Positions 1 to 7,199 are shown, counted from the first letter of the stretch. The stretch is DNA of 7,405 bases from Clostridiales bacterium (GCA_021203285.1 JAJQBM010000150.1:1-7405); one strand, 5' to 3'. A program made the numbers and translations. Notes: generated from the sequence alone by a model not told the origin.

Positions 1-26
1 GAACGGTAGTTACGGAGGAGGTAAAC

Positions 27-2150
27 ATGGCAGTTATCACGATTGACGGTGTCCGCCTGACAGTGGAGGACAACGCAAATGTGCTGGAATGTGCCCTGCA
101 AAACGGCATCTACATTCCGCACCTGTGCCACCATCCGGATCTTCCGGAGAATGGCTCCTGCCGCATGTGCATTGTGGAGGTGGACGGTCAGGAGGGCGTC
201 ACCCCGTCCTGTACACTGCGGGCAAAGGACGGTATGGTCATCCATACGAAGACAGAGCAGGTAAACAAACTGAGAACGCTGGCACTGGAGCTTCTGCTGG
301 CGGGGCATCCGGAGGATTGCTCCACATGTCCCAAGTACGGCAACTGCGAGATGCAGACCCTGATTCAGTACATAGGCGCAAACAATGCGCGCATGCGCGT
401 CCGCAGCAAGGGCATCAAGATGAACGAGGAGAACCCGCTGCTGACGCACGACATGAACCGCTGTGTGCTTTGCGGCCGCTGTGTCCGTGCCTGCAACAAT
501 CTGCGCGGCGTGAGTGTTCTGCAGTATCAGAAAAAGGACATGGAGACCTATGTTGGCACGCTGCATGATAAGCTGCTGAAGGATGCGGACTGCAGGTTCT
601 GTACCGCCTGTGCGGAGGTATGTCCCACCGGCACCATCCGCGACAAGATTCAGCTATTGACGACAAATGTGAAAAAAGAGGATGCGCTGGTTCCGTGCCG
701 GTACGCATGTCCGGCGCACACGGACATCCCGCGCTATATCCGTTTCGTGAAGGAGGGCAACTGCGACGCGGCTGCTGCGGCCGTCCGCGAGAAGGCTCCC
801 TTCCCGCACACGCTCGGCCTGATCTGTACGCAGGCCTGCGCAAAAGAGTGCAAGAGAAATGAGGTCAGCGAGGCCATGTCCATCCGTGAGATCAAGCGGT
901 ATGCGGCGGAGCATGACACCGGTTCCTACTGGAAGGGAAAGGGCAAACAGCTTCCGGATACCGGGAAAAAGGTGTGCGTGGTAGGCGGCGGCCCGGCCGG
1001 TCTGACGGCGGCATATTATCTGCGCAAGCAGGGGCATGCAGTGACCGTGAAGGAAGAGCTTCCGACGGTCGGCGGCATGATGTTCTACGGCATTCCGTCC
1101 TACCGCCTTCCCCGCAACGTGGTCGCGGAAGAGGCAAAGGTCATCTCAGATCAGGGCGTGGTCATGGAGACCGGCGTCCGGATCAACAATCCGGTTGATC
1201 TTCTGGGCGAATATGACGCGGTGCTCATGGCGACGGGAAACCACATGGGCGTCCGACTTCCCATTCCGGGAAAGGATCTGGAGGGCGTGCATGTGAACAT
1301 TGATTTCCTGCGGAAAGCCAGCATGGGGATGGAGACCGGCATCGGCAAGCGGATTATCGTCCTCGGAGGCGGAAACGTGGCGTTTGACTGCGCGAGAACC
1401 GCGAAACGGCTCGGCGCGAAGGAGATTCATCTGGCCTGTCTGGAGGCGCGGGAGGCGATGACTGCCGACGACGAGGAGATCGAGCAGGCACAGGAGGAGG
1501 GCATTTTTGTCCATCCGGCGCAGACCTTTGAGCGCATCACCGGCGAAGATCATGTGACTGGTGTGGACTTTATGAACGTAAAACGCTTCTATTTCGATGA
1601 GAATCACAGGGTAATCACCGAGAAGGAGGAGGGCTCTGAGCATCACATTGACGGCGACACCGTGATTTTTGCCACCGGCCAGTGGTCGGAACTGACGCCG
1701 GAATGCGGCCTGCAGTTCGGAAAGGCAAACAGCATCGTTGTGGATCCGAAAACACTGGCGACATCCGTGGAAGGGATTTTTGCGGCGGGCGATGTGACCT
1801 ACGGAACAAAATCCGTCGTTCAGGCGATCGCGTCCGGCAGGGAGGCTGCGGAACAGATCGACCTTTATCTGGGCGGCGACGGCGACATCAGCGAGGTTCT
1901 CGCACCGGAGCAGTTCGCGGATTCGTACATCGGCAAATCCGAGGGCTTCGGCTATCTCACCGCGGCGAAAAAACAGATTCTCCCGGTGGAGGAGCGGCAG
2001 GATAATTTCAAACCGTTTGATTTCGGCATCTGCGACAGCGATATCTGCGGAGAGTCAGGCCGCTGCCTGCAGTGTGACCTCCGTCTGCAGATTCATCCTT
2101 CCAGATTGTGGACTGAGTTTTCCGATGAACAGAAGGAGGTGGAGGCATAA
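27..2150 (+). CDS. NuoG/HydA-type Fe-S protein fused to a GltD-like FAD/NAD(P)H oxidoreductase
   Basis: Predicted cytoplasmic multi-cluster oxidoreductase of 707 residues that moves electrons between NAD(P)H, FAD and a chain of Fe-S clusters. Seen in order: a plant-type [2Fe-2S] domain (C34, C45, C48, C62); a His-Cys3 [4Fe-4S] site (H94, C98, C101, C107); a two-cluster ferredoxin part (C146, C149, C152, C156 and C189, C192, C195, C199); a GltD-type linker with C224, C228, C267, C271, C275; an FAD motif GGGPAG at 320-325; a second nucleotide-binding motif LGGGNVAFDC at 446-455; a closing FAD motif AAGDV at 586-590; and a C-terminal Cys group (C669, C674, C680, C683). The N-terminal third matches NuoG or the HydA subunit, but no H-cluster or molybdopterin domain follows. 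The start is set by GGAGGAGG at 14-21, five bases upstream, and by the [2Fe-2S] fold beginning there. The frame is open to the window edge, and a TAG at 7-9 in another frame may end an upstream gene. It overlaps the next gene by one base, implying coupled translation. Domain calls are firm; physiological role is inferred. Confidence 0.9.
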   Translation: MAVITIDGVRLTVEDNANVLECALQNGIYIPHLCHHPDLPENGSCRMCIVEVDGQEGVTPSCTLRAKDGMVIHTKTEQVNKLRTLALELLLAGHPEDCSTCPKYGNCEMQTLIQYIGANNARMRVRSKGIKMNEENPLLTHDMNRCVLCGRCVRACNNLRGVSVLQYQKKDMETYVGTLHDKLLKDADCRFCTACAEVCPTGTIRDKIQLLTTNVKKEDALVPCRYACPAHTDIPRYIRFVKEGNCDAAAAAVREKAPFPHTLGLICTQACAKECKRNEVSEAMSIREIKRYAAEHDTGSYWKGKGKQLPDTGKKVCVVGGGPAGLTAAYYLRKQGHAVTVKEELPTVGGMMFYGIPSYRLPRNVVAEEAKVISDQGVVMETGVRINNPVDLLGEYDAVLMATGNHMGVRLPIPGKDLEGVHVNIDFLRKASMGMETGIGKRIIVLGGGNVAFDCARTAKRLGAKEIHLACLEAREAMTADDEEIEQAQEEGIFVHPAQTFERITGEDHVTGVDFMNVKRFYFDENHRVITEKEEGSEHHIDGDTVIFATGQWSELTPECGLQFGKANSIVVDPKTLATSVEGIFAAGDVTYGTKSVVQAIASGREAAEQIDLYLGGDGDISEVLAPEQFADSYIGKSEGFGYLTAAKKQILPVEERQDNFKPFDFGICDSDICGESGRCLQCDLRLQIHPSRLWTEFSDEQKEVEA

Positions 2151-3370
2151 TGAAAGCGTATGAGAATGCGAAAGCAATGGGCGCGGAGCAGATAATCGCA
2201 AAGATTGCGGCGGAAGGTTTGCTGGAGTTCGGCGTGGACCGCACCCCGGTGGCAGATAAGTGGAATCTGGTCAACGAGGAGCGCGCATTTCAGACGAATC
2301 CCATCCGTGTGGTGGCCGGTCTGAACAACTCCGACTTAAACGGTGCGCTTCTGGCGATTCTAAAGGATGATCCGGACAAGATTCTGACTGGAATGAAAAT
2401 CGCGGCGCTGGCCGTGGACGCGCAGGAGCTGTATCTTTTCCTCCCGGAGAACGAGACAGAGTATGCGAAGGAGCTGACCAACAAGGCGTCGGAGTACGGC
2501 GTGCAGATTTTCAACGGCATTGTCAATGTGCGGGAGAGCCGCGGCGGCGCGTTCCACCACTTCGAGACGCTGGCTGCGCTGACGGATATTTTCGAGGGAA
2601 ATTATGAGCCCGGAACCTACATGGCGGTCTGCCGGGACGGCGAGCACGGCGCGCTGACGAAGGTTGCCTACGGAACAAAGGTGTCCGATCTGGTCGGTGA
2701 GACGGATGCGAAGGCCGTCACGATCGGGACGAAGCTCTATGATGCGGCCACCGCTCTGGACATGGTCATCGAGAGTGACACACAGATCGGAAACGGTGTG
2801 ATCACGCTTTACGCGCCAACCTGCTGTCTGATTCACGAGGCGGCGCAGCTTCTGGAGGCGGAGCGGCGGCATAGCTGCGGAAAATGCACCTTCTGCCGCG
2901 AGGGGCTGGTACAGCTTCACACGATGGAGCGGGAGATCACCATGGGACAGGGGAAGAAAAACTTCCCGGAGATGCTCGCGGAGATCGGCGAGGCCATGAC
3001 CTTCTCCACGCCCTGCAGCATGGGTCAGACGGCATCGGATTTTGTCATGGGAACGCTAAAATACTTCGAGGATGAGTACACGGATCACATTAAAAAGAAA
3101 AAATGTGCAAACAATGTCTGCAGCGCATTTATGACGATGTACATTGACCCCAACGAATGTCAGGGCTGCGAGGCGTGCGCGGATGTCTGTCCAAAGGGCG
3201 CCATCGAGGGACAGGCCGGTTATATCCATATGATCGACGAGTTCGAGTGCGATAAGTGCGGGAAGTGCCTGGAGGTCTGCGAGCATGGCGCGATCGTGCA
3301 GACGGCGGGTCGTGTGCCGAAGCTGCCGACAAGGCTGACAAAGGCTGGGAAGTTTAAGAAGCGAAGGTAA
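2150..3370 (+). CDS. Shortened NuoF/HydB-like Fe-S subunit with a 2x[4Fe-4S] ferredoxin tail
   Basis: Likely partner subunit of the preceding oxidoreductase, carrying electrons through three [4Fe-4S] clusters. Seen: residues about 50-145 resemble the late part of the NuoF core (ILTGMKIAALAV at 78-89 and FETLAAL at 138-144); an SLBB-like stretch at about 155-220; the NuoF N3 cluster site SCGKCTFCREG (C243, C246, C249) with the fourth ligand C289; then a HydB-like link with C319 and C324 and two ferredoxin motifs (C337, C340, C343, C347 and C367, C370, C373, C377). The end is very basic. Only about 240 residues precede the N3 site, and the glycine-rich FMN loop of NuoF (GRGGAGFPTG) is not present, so binding of FMN and NADH is doubtful. 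There is no signal peptide or membrane segment. The start shares one base with the upstream stop (TAATG) and has AAGGAGGT at 2133-2140, nine bases upstream. Family membership is clear; loss of the flavin site rests on motif reading. Confidence 0.9.
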   Translation: MKAYENAKAMGAEQIIAKIAAEGLLEFGVDRTPVADKWNLVNEERAFQTNPIRVVAGLNNSDLNGALLAILKDDPDKILTGMKIAALAVDAQELYLFLPENETEYAKELTNKASEYGVQIFNGIVNVRESRGGAFHHFETLAALTDIFEGNYEPGTYMAVCRDGEHGALTKVAYGTKVSDLVGETDAKAVTIGTKLYDAATALDMVIESDTQIGNGVITLYAPTCCLIHEAAQLLEAERRHSCGKCTFCREGLVQLHTMEREITMGQGKKNFPEMLAEIGEAMTFSTPCSMGQTASDFVMGTLKYFEDEYTDHIKKKKCANNVCSAFMTMYIDPNECQGCEACADVCPKGAIEGQAGYIHMIDEFECDKCGKCLEVCEHGAIVQTAGRVPKLPTRLTKAGKFKKRR

Positions 3371-3383
3371 TATTTTTTGGGAC

Positions 3384-3430
3384 GGATGCTCCGGATGTCT
3401 CTGATATATTTTCAGGCAACCGGGGCATCC
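3384..3430 (+). promoter_or_regulatory. Large stem-loop in the gap between the Fe-S pair and the flavoprotein gene
   Basis: The arms GGATGCTCCGG (3384-3394) and CCGGGGCATCC (3420-3430) pair over 11 bases with one G-U pair. Inside the 25-base loop, CTGA (3401-3404) and TCAG (3412-3415) can form a second short stem. No T-run follows, so this is not a standard intrinsic terminator on either strand. It begins 13 bases after the stop of the preceding gene. It could protect the 3' end of the upstream message, attenuate read-through or be an operator. The structure is seen; the role is open. The remainder of the 171-base gap holds no gene and no riboswitch I recognise. Confidence 0.5.
3402..3410 (+). 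promoter_or_regulatory. Possible extended -10 promoter element for the flavoprotein gene
   Basis: TGATATATT fits the extended -10 form (TG, one base, then TATATT at 3405-3410). No good -35 hexamer lies 16-18 bases upstream. It falls in the loop of the 3384-3430 stem-loop and would give a leader of roughly 125 bases. The match could be chance in an AT-rich gap; the flavoprotein gene may equally be read from the upstream operon promoter. Confidence 0.22.
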
Positions 3431-3526
3431 TACACTGACATTATGGATGATCGGTGAAAAATGAGTTTCTTCCGGAGTTTGTATGTAAAAATGCGGATTT
3501 CCGGATTGTAAGAAAAAAATATGAAT

Positions 3527-3531
3527 GGAGG
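3527..3531 (+). promoter_or_regulatory. Ribosome binding site that decides the flavoprotein start
   Basis: GGAGG lies ten bases before the ATG at 3542. An in-frame ATG at 3521 would place this site inside the coding region and has only A-rich sequence upstream, so 3542 is preferred. A third ATG at 3537 is five bases from the site but is out of frame and stops after two codons. Confidence 0.75.
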
Positions 3532-3541
3532 AATCAATGAG

Positions 3542-5002
3542 ATGAAGAAAATGGAGACTGACGTAATCGTAGTTGCAGCAGGCCCGGCCGGTCTCGCGGC
3601 GGCCATCACGGCGGGGGAGAATGATCTTGAGACGATCGTGTTTGAGAAGTCGAACACGACCGGCGGTGCGGCGAACATGGGTATGGGACCGCTCGGCATC
3701 GGCACGAAGCAGCAGAAAAACAGCTTCTGCGATATCACGGTGGGCGACGCCCTGAACCGTCACATGGAGTACACGCATTACCGTGTCGACAATGATCTGG
3801 TGCAGACTTATTTCAACAAGTCTGCGGACACGATCGAGTGGTTGGAGGACATGGGCGTGGAGTTCGCGGGATGCTTCCGCTATTTCCGCGAGTCGGAGGC
3901 GACATGGCATATCGTCAAGCCGGAGAACGGCGTGATCGGACCACGCGCGGCCGGTCCGATGGTCCGCATCATGACAGAGAAGGCGAAGGAGCTGGGCGCA
4001 CAGATTTATCTGGAGACCCCGGTGAAGGAGCTGATTATGGAGGACGGCGTCTGCGTGGGCGTGAAGGCCGTTGACAAGGACGGCGAGGAGATCGAGGCGC
4101 GGGCCAAGGCGGTCATCGTTGCGACCGGCGGTTTCGGAACCAACGCGAAGATGATCAAGGAGAACTTCGGTTACAACCTCTGGGAAGATTATTTTCCCTT
4201 CAACGTACCGGGCACGAACGGCGACGGCCTGAATATGATGTGGAATGCCGGTGCGCAGAAGTTCGGCGCGAACATTGAGATGATCTATCAGCTCAAGGAC
4301 AACTTAAACTGGTTCCTTCTGGATGCGGTCCTGCGTCAGCCGAACCTGCTGATCAACCAGAACGGCGACCGGTTCATGAACGAGGGAATGATGGGCAACA
4401 CCACTTACACCGGGAACGCGCTTTCCCTGCAGCCCGGCCATTACGGATACTGCATCATGGATCAGACGATTCTGAAGAATTACAAGAAGAACGGCCCGGA
4501 TATCTTTGATATCGTGCATCCGGAGGACGCGTTCCTCGCAGTCGACGCGGAGTTTGACCGCGCAGAGGAGGAGGGCTACGACGGATTTATCCGTGCGGAT
4601 GACATCGAGGAACTGGCGGAGAAGCTCGGCATTGACGAGGAGAAGCTGGAGGATGTGCTGGGCGAGTACAACGATATGTGCGATACGGGCTGCGATACAC
4701 AGTTCCACAAGCAGCAGGAGTATCTGCATCCCATCACCGGCAAGGACGGCTATCTGGTAGGAAAATATTACATTGCGGCATACGGTACAGTCGGCGGCGT
4801 GCGGGTCAACAAGTACTGTGAGGTTCTGGATGCGGAGCAGAATCCGATTCCGGGTCTTTACAGCGCAGGCTCCGACGCAAACACCATTTACGGCGACAGC
4901 TACAACTTCACGCTGCCCGGCAACACGATGGGATTTGCCGTCAACTCCGGCCGTATGGCGGGCGAGTCCGTCGCGGATTACATCGATGAGATGGATGATT
5001 AA
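3542..5002 (+). CDS. FAD-dependent oxidoreductase, fumarate reductase/3-ketosteroid dehydrogenase superfamily
   Basis: Cytoplasmic flavoprotein of 486 residues that probably adds or removes hydrogen across a C=C bond in a small organic substrate. Seen: an N-terminal Rossmann motif VVAAGPAGL at 10-18 with E35 at the end of the second strand; TGGAANMG at 40-47; the mid FAD strand VIVATGGFG at 191-199; GDGLNMMWNAGA at 227-238, as in this superfamily; RFMNE at 277-281; and the C-terminal FAD segment PGLYSAGSDA at 437-446 ending in SGRMAGE at 469-475. There is no signal peptide, heme motif or FMN-attachment domain, unlike secreted respiratory flavin reductases. Where fumarate reductases have HHTMGG and NRLGGN, this protein has YGTVGG (414-419) and FTLPGN (456-461), so fumarate or succinate is an unlikely substrate. 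The first Gly of the Rossmann motif is Ala. Asn codons are strongly biased to AAC (27 of 33), hinting at high expression. The Fe-S pair upstream is the obvious electron partner, by inference from position. The substrate cannot be named. Confidence 0.9.
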   Translation: MKKMETDVIVVAAGPAGLAAAITAGENDLETIVFEKSNTTGGAANMGMGPLGIGTKQQKNSFCDITVGDALNRHMEYTHYRVDNDLVQTYFNKSADTIEWLEDMGVEFAGCFRYFRESEATWHIVKPENGVIGPRAAGPMVRIMTEKAKELGAQIYLETPVKELIMEDGVCVGVKAVDKDGEEIEARAKAVIVATGGFGTNAKMIKENFGYNLWEDYFPFNVPGTNGDGLNMMWNAGAQKFGANIEMIYQLKDNLNWFLLDAVLRQPNLLINQNGDRFMNEGMMGNTTYTGNALSLQPGHYGYCIMDQTILKNYKKNGPDIFDIVHPEDAFLAVDAEFDRAEEEGYDGFIRADDIEELAEKLGIDEEKLEDVLGEYNDMCDTGCDTQFHKQQEYLHPITGKDGYLVGKYYIAAYGTVGGVRVNKYCEVLDAEQNPIPGLYSAGSDANTIYGDSYNFTLPGNTMGFAVNSGRMAGESVADYIDEMDD

Positions 5003-5049
5003 ATGGATTTACAGTCTTTGAACATGGTATAGGTGCATGAAAGAGGAGG

Positions 5050-5085
5050 TGCCCCGGAGCTGCGATTGCGGTTTCGGGGCATTTT
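5050..5085 (+). terminator. Intrinsic terminator after the flavoprotein gene
   Basis: Bases 5050-5063 pair with 5068-5081 as a continuous 14-base stem, including three G-U pairs, closed by a GATT loop and followed by TTTT at 5082-5085. The outer arm TGCCCCG/CGGGGCA is perfect. It lies 47 bases after the stop codon and separates the redox genes from the beta-galactosidase gene. Confidence 0.8.
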
Positions 5086-5089
5086 CCAC

Positions 5090-5118
5090 TTGCGAAATGT
5101 GCGGGAATCGGATATGCT
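5090..5118 (+). promoter_or_regulatory. Probable sigma-A promoter of the beta-galactosidase gene
   Basis: TTGCGA (5090-5095) and TATGCT (5113-5118) are separated by exactly 17 bases, each matching four of six consensus positions. It sits directly after the terminator and predicts a start near 5125 with a leader of about 20 bases. No operator or catabolite-repression site was recognised beside it. Confidence 0.5.
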
Positions 5119-5146
5119 GATGGATGTATGAAGGGAGATTGAATCA

Positions 5147-7159
5147 ATGAAAAAATTACTTTTCGGAGCAGCGTATTACGATGAATATATGCCTTATGAC
5201 CGTCTGGAGAAGGATGTTCAGATGATGAAAAAGGCCGGGATCAATGTGGTTCGGATCGCGGAGTCGACATGGAGCACCTGTGAGCCCCAGCCCGGCGTGT
5301 TTGATTTTTCTCATGTGGAGCGGGTTATGGACGCCATGGAGGCGGCGGATATCTCTGTGATCATCGGTACGCCGACCTACGCGATTCCCACATGGATGGT
5401 GAAACGGCATCCGGAGGTGATGGCGATTACGGAAAAGGGAAGGAACGGCTACGGATTCCGGCAACAGATGGATATCACGAATCTGGATTACCGGTTTTAC
5501 GCGGAGCGTGTGATCCGCGAGTTGATGAAGGTGACGGCGCACCGGAAGTGTGTGATCGGCTACCAGATCGATAATGAGACGAAACACTACGGTACCGCCG
5601 GGGAGAATGTGCAGCAGCAATTTCTCGCATACCTCCGTGAAAAGTTCCACGACGACACGGACGCCATGAACCGGGAGTTCGGGCTGGACTACTGGAGCAA
5701 CCGCCTGAATTCATGGGATGATTATGTGGATGTGCGGTCGGCCTGCAACCAGAGCCTGAAGGCCGAGTTTGAGAAATTTCAGCGGTCACTGGTCACGGAG
5801 TTTCTCTGCTGGCAGGCGGATATTGTGAACGAATATCGGCGTGAGGATCAGTTTATCACCCACAACTTTGACGGGGAGTGGCGGGATTACTCCTTCGGGA
5901 TTCAGCCGGACGCGGATCATTTTCAGGAGGCGCGCGCGGTGACGATGGCTGGGTTTGATATCTACCATCCGTCCCAGGATCTCCTGACCGGGAAGGAGAT
6001 CGCGTTCGGCGGCGATATTGCCCGCTCCTTAAAGGGCGGTGAGAACTATTTGATTCTGGAGACACAGGCGCAGGGATATATTAGCTGGCTGCCCTATCAG
6101 GGTCAGCTACGCCTTCAGGCGTACAGCCATCTTTCCGAGGGAGCCAACAGCGTGATGTACTGGCACTGGCATTCCATCCACAATTCGGTTGAGACCTACT
6201 GGCGCGGGATTCTGAGTCAGGATTTTGAGGAAAATGCCACATACCGGGAAGCCTGCCGGATCGGGGAGGAGTTCGCGGCGAAGGGAGATCATCTGGTCAA
6301 CTTAAAGAAGAAAAACGAAGTGGCCATTCTGGTCAGCAATCCGTCCCTTACCGCGCTGAAATATTTCCCGATTGAGTTTCCTGTGGCAAGGCCGGGGATT
6401 CAGTACAACGATGTCTTCCGGTGGATGTTTGACACGCTCTATGATATGAATGTGGAGTGCGACATTCTCTGGCCGGAGTCCGAAAATCTGGAGGATTACC
6501 GGGTGATCGTGGCGCCTGCGCTCTATGCGGCGGAGGATGAGCTGCTCCATCGCCTGAACCGGTTTGTCGAGAACGGCGGGCATCTGATCGCCTCCTTTAA
6601 GAGCGGGTACTCGAATGAGAACAACAAGGTGCGCTGCGGTGTGCAGCCGGGGATTCTGAATGAGTCCCTCGGTGTGATTTACCATGAATATACCCTGCCT
6701 CGCGGGCTGGTCGGCCTTTCGGGAGCGGTGGTCGGTGCGGGGGAGCACAAGGCGGAGAAGTTTATGGAGCTGCTGATTCCCCACGGCGCAGAGGTGCTGG
6801 CCTCCTATGACCACTATAGTTGGAAGGAATACGCGGCCATCACCCGGAACCATTACGGAAGGGGGACGGCGACCTATGTCGGAACCATGGCGGATGAGGA
6901 GGTGCTCGCCAATGTCTGCCGCATCGTTCTGGAGGAGGCGGGTGTAGACCAGTCTGAGGAAATGGCGGGCGTGGCTGTTCACAAGGGCGTCAACGACTAC
7001 GGGAAGATGGTTCGGTATTATCTGAACTACTCGCCTGAAGAGCGCAGCGTTTCCTATCGCTACGGCGATGCCGTCGATGTGCTCACCGGCGAGGCGGTTG
7101 CCGCGGGGACAGAGATCACGGTCGGCGCGTGGGATCTGCGGATACTGGAGGAGCAGTAG
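5147..7159 (+). CDS. GH42 beta-galactosidase, cytoplasmic
   Basis: Retaining beta-galactosidase of glycoside hydrolase family 42 that releases terminal galactose from small beta-galactosides or galacto-oligosaccharides already taken into the cell. Seen: a TIM barrel at about 1-385 opening with FGAAYYDEYMP; the acid/base Glu in GYQIDNE (E144); the nucleophile Glu in YLILE (E305); the conserved substrate-side segment YWHWHSIHNSVETYW at 338-352; a middle domain at about 390-605 of the GH42 trimerisation type (NEVAILVSNPS, then IVAPALYAA and ENGGHLIA); and a short C-terminal beta domain at about 608-670. At 670 residues it has the usual family length. There is no signal peptide, and the zinc-binding Cys group of some GH42 enzymes is absent. 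The start has AAGGGAG at 5131-5137, nine bases upstream. With its own promoter and terminators on both sides it appears to be a single-gene unit. Specificity (lactose, galactan fragments or glycan-derived oligosaccharides) cannot be read from the sequence, and no transporter gene lies in the window. Confidence 0.95.
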   Translation: MKKLLFGAAYYDEYMPYDRLEKDVQMMKKAGINVVRIAESTWSTCEPQPGVFDFSHVERVMDAMEAADISVIIGTPTYAIPTWMVKRHPEVMAITEKGRNGYGFRQQMDITNLDYRFYAERVIRELMKVTAHRKCVIGYQIDNETKHYGTAGENVQQQFLAYLREKFHDDTDAMNREFGLDYWSNRLNSWDDYVDVRSACNQSLKAEFEKFQRSLVTEFLCWQADIVNEYRREDQFITHNFDGEWRDYSFGIQPDADHFQEARAVTMAGFDIYHPSQDLLTGKEIAFGGDIARSLKGGENYLILETQAQGYISWLPYQGQLRLQAYSHLSEGANSVMYWHWHSIHNSVETYWRGILSQDFEENATYREACRIGEEFAAKGDHLVNLKKKNEVAILVSNPSLTALKYFPIEFPVARPGIQYNDVFRWMFDTLYDMNVECDILWPESENLEDYRVIVAPALYAAEDELLHRLNRFVENGGHLIASFKSGYSNENNKVRCGVQPGILNESLGVIYHEYTLPRGLVGLSGAVVGAGEHKAEKFMELLIPHGAEVLASYDHYSWKEYAAITRNHYGRGTATYVGTMADEEVLANVCRIVLEEAGVDQSEEMAGVAVHKGVNDYGKMVRYYLNYSPEERSVSYRYGDAVDVLTGEAVAAGTEITVGAWDLRILEEQ

Positions 7160-7199
7160 GGATTCGCGGAAGAAAATTATGTGAAAGATGATGAAGATG

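Noticed and set aside
27..2150. Formate dehydrogenase or [FeFe]-hydrogenase catalytic subunit, suggested by the N-terminal Fe-S domains
   Set aside because: After about residue 215 the protein turns into a GltD-like flavoprotein; there are no H-cluster cysteine motifs and no molybdopterin domain.
3521..3541. Earlier in-frame start of the flavoprotein (seven more residues)
   Set aside because: No ribosome binding site precedes 3521, and the GGAGG at 3527-3531 would fall inside the gene.
3371..3541. Riboswitch in the gap before the flavoprotein gene
   Set aside because: The stem-loop at 3384-3430 fits no riboswitch core I can recognise, and no expression platform with a T-run follows.
3056..3910. 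Minus-strand open frame of 284 codons crossing the gap before the flavoprotein gene
   Set aside because: It is antisense to two well-supported genes and shows no family resemblance; its composition is that of a reverse complement.
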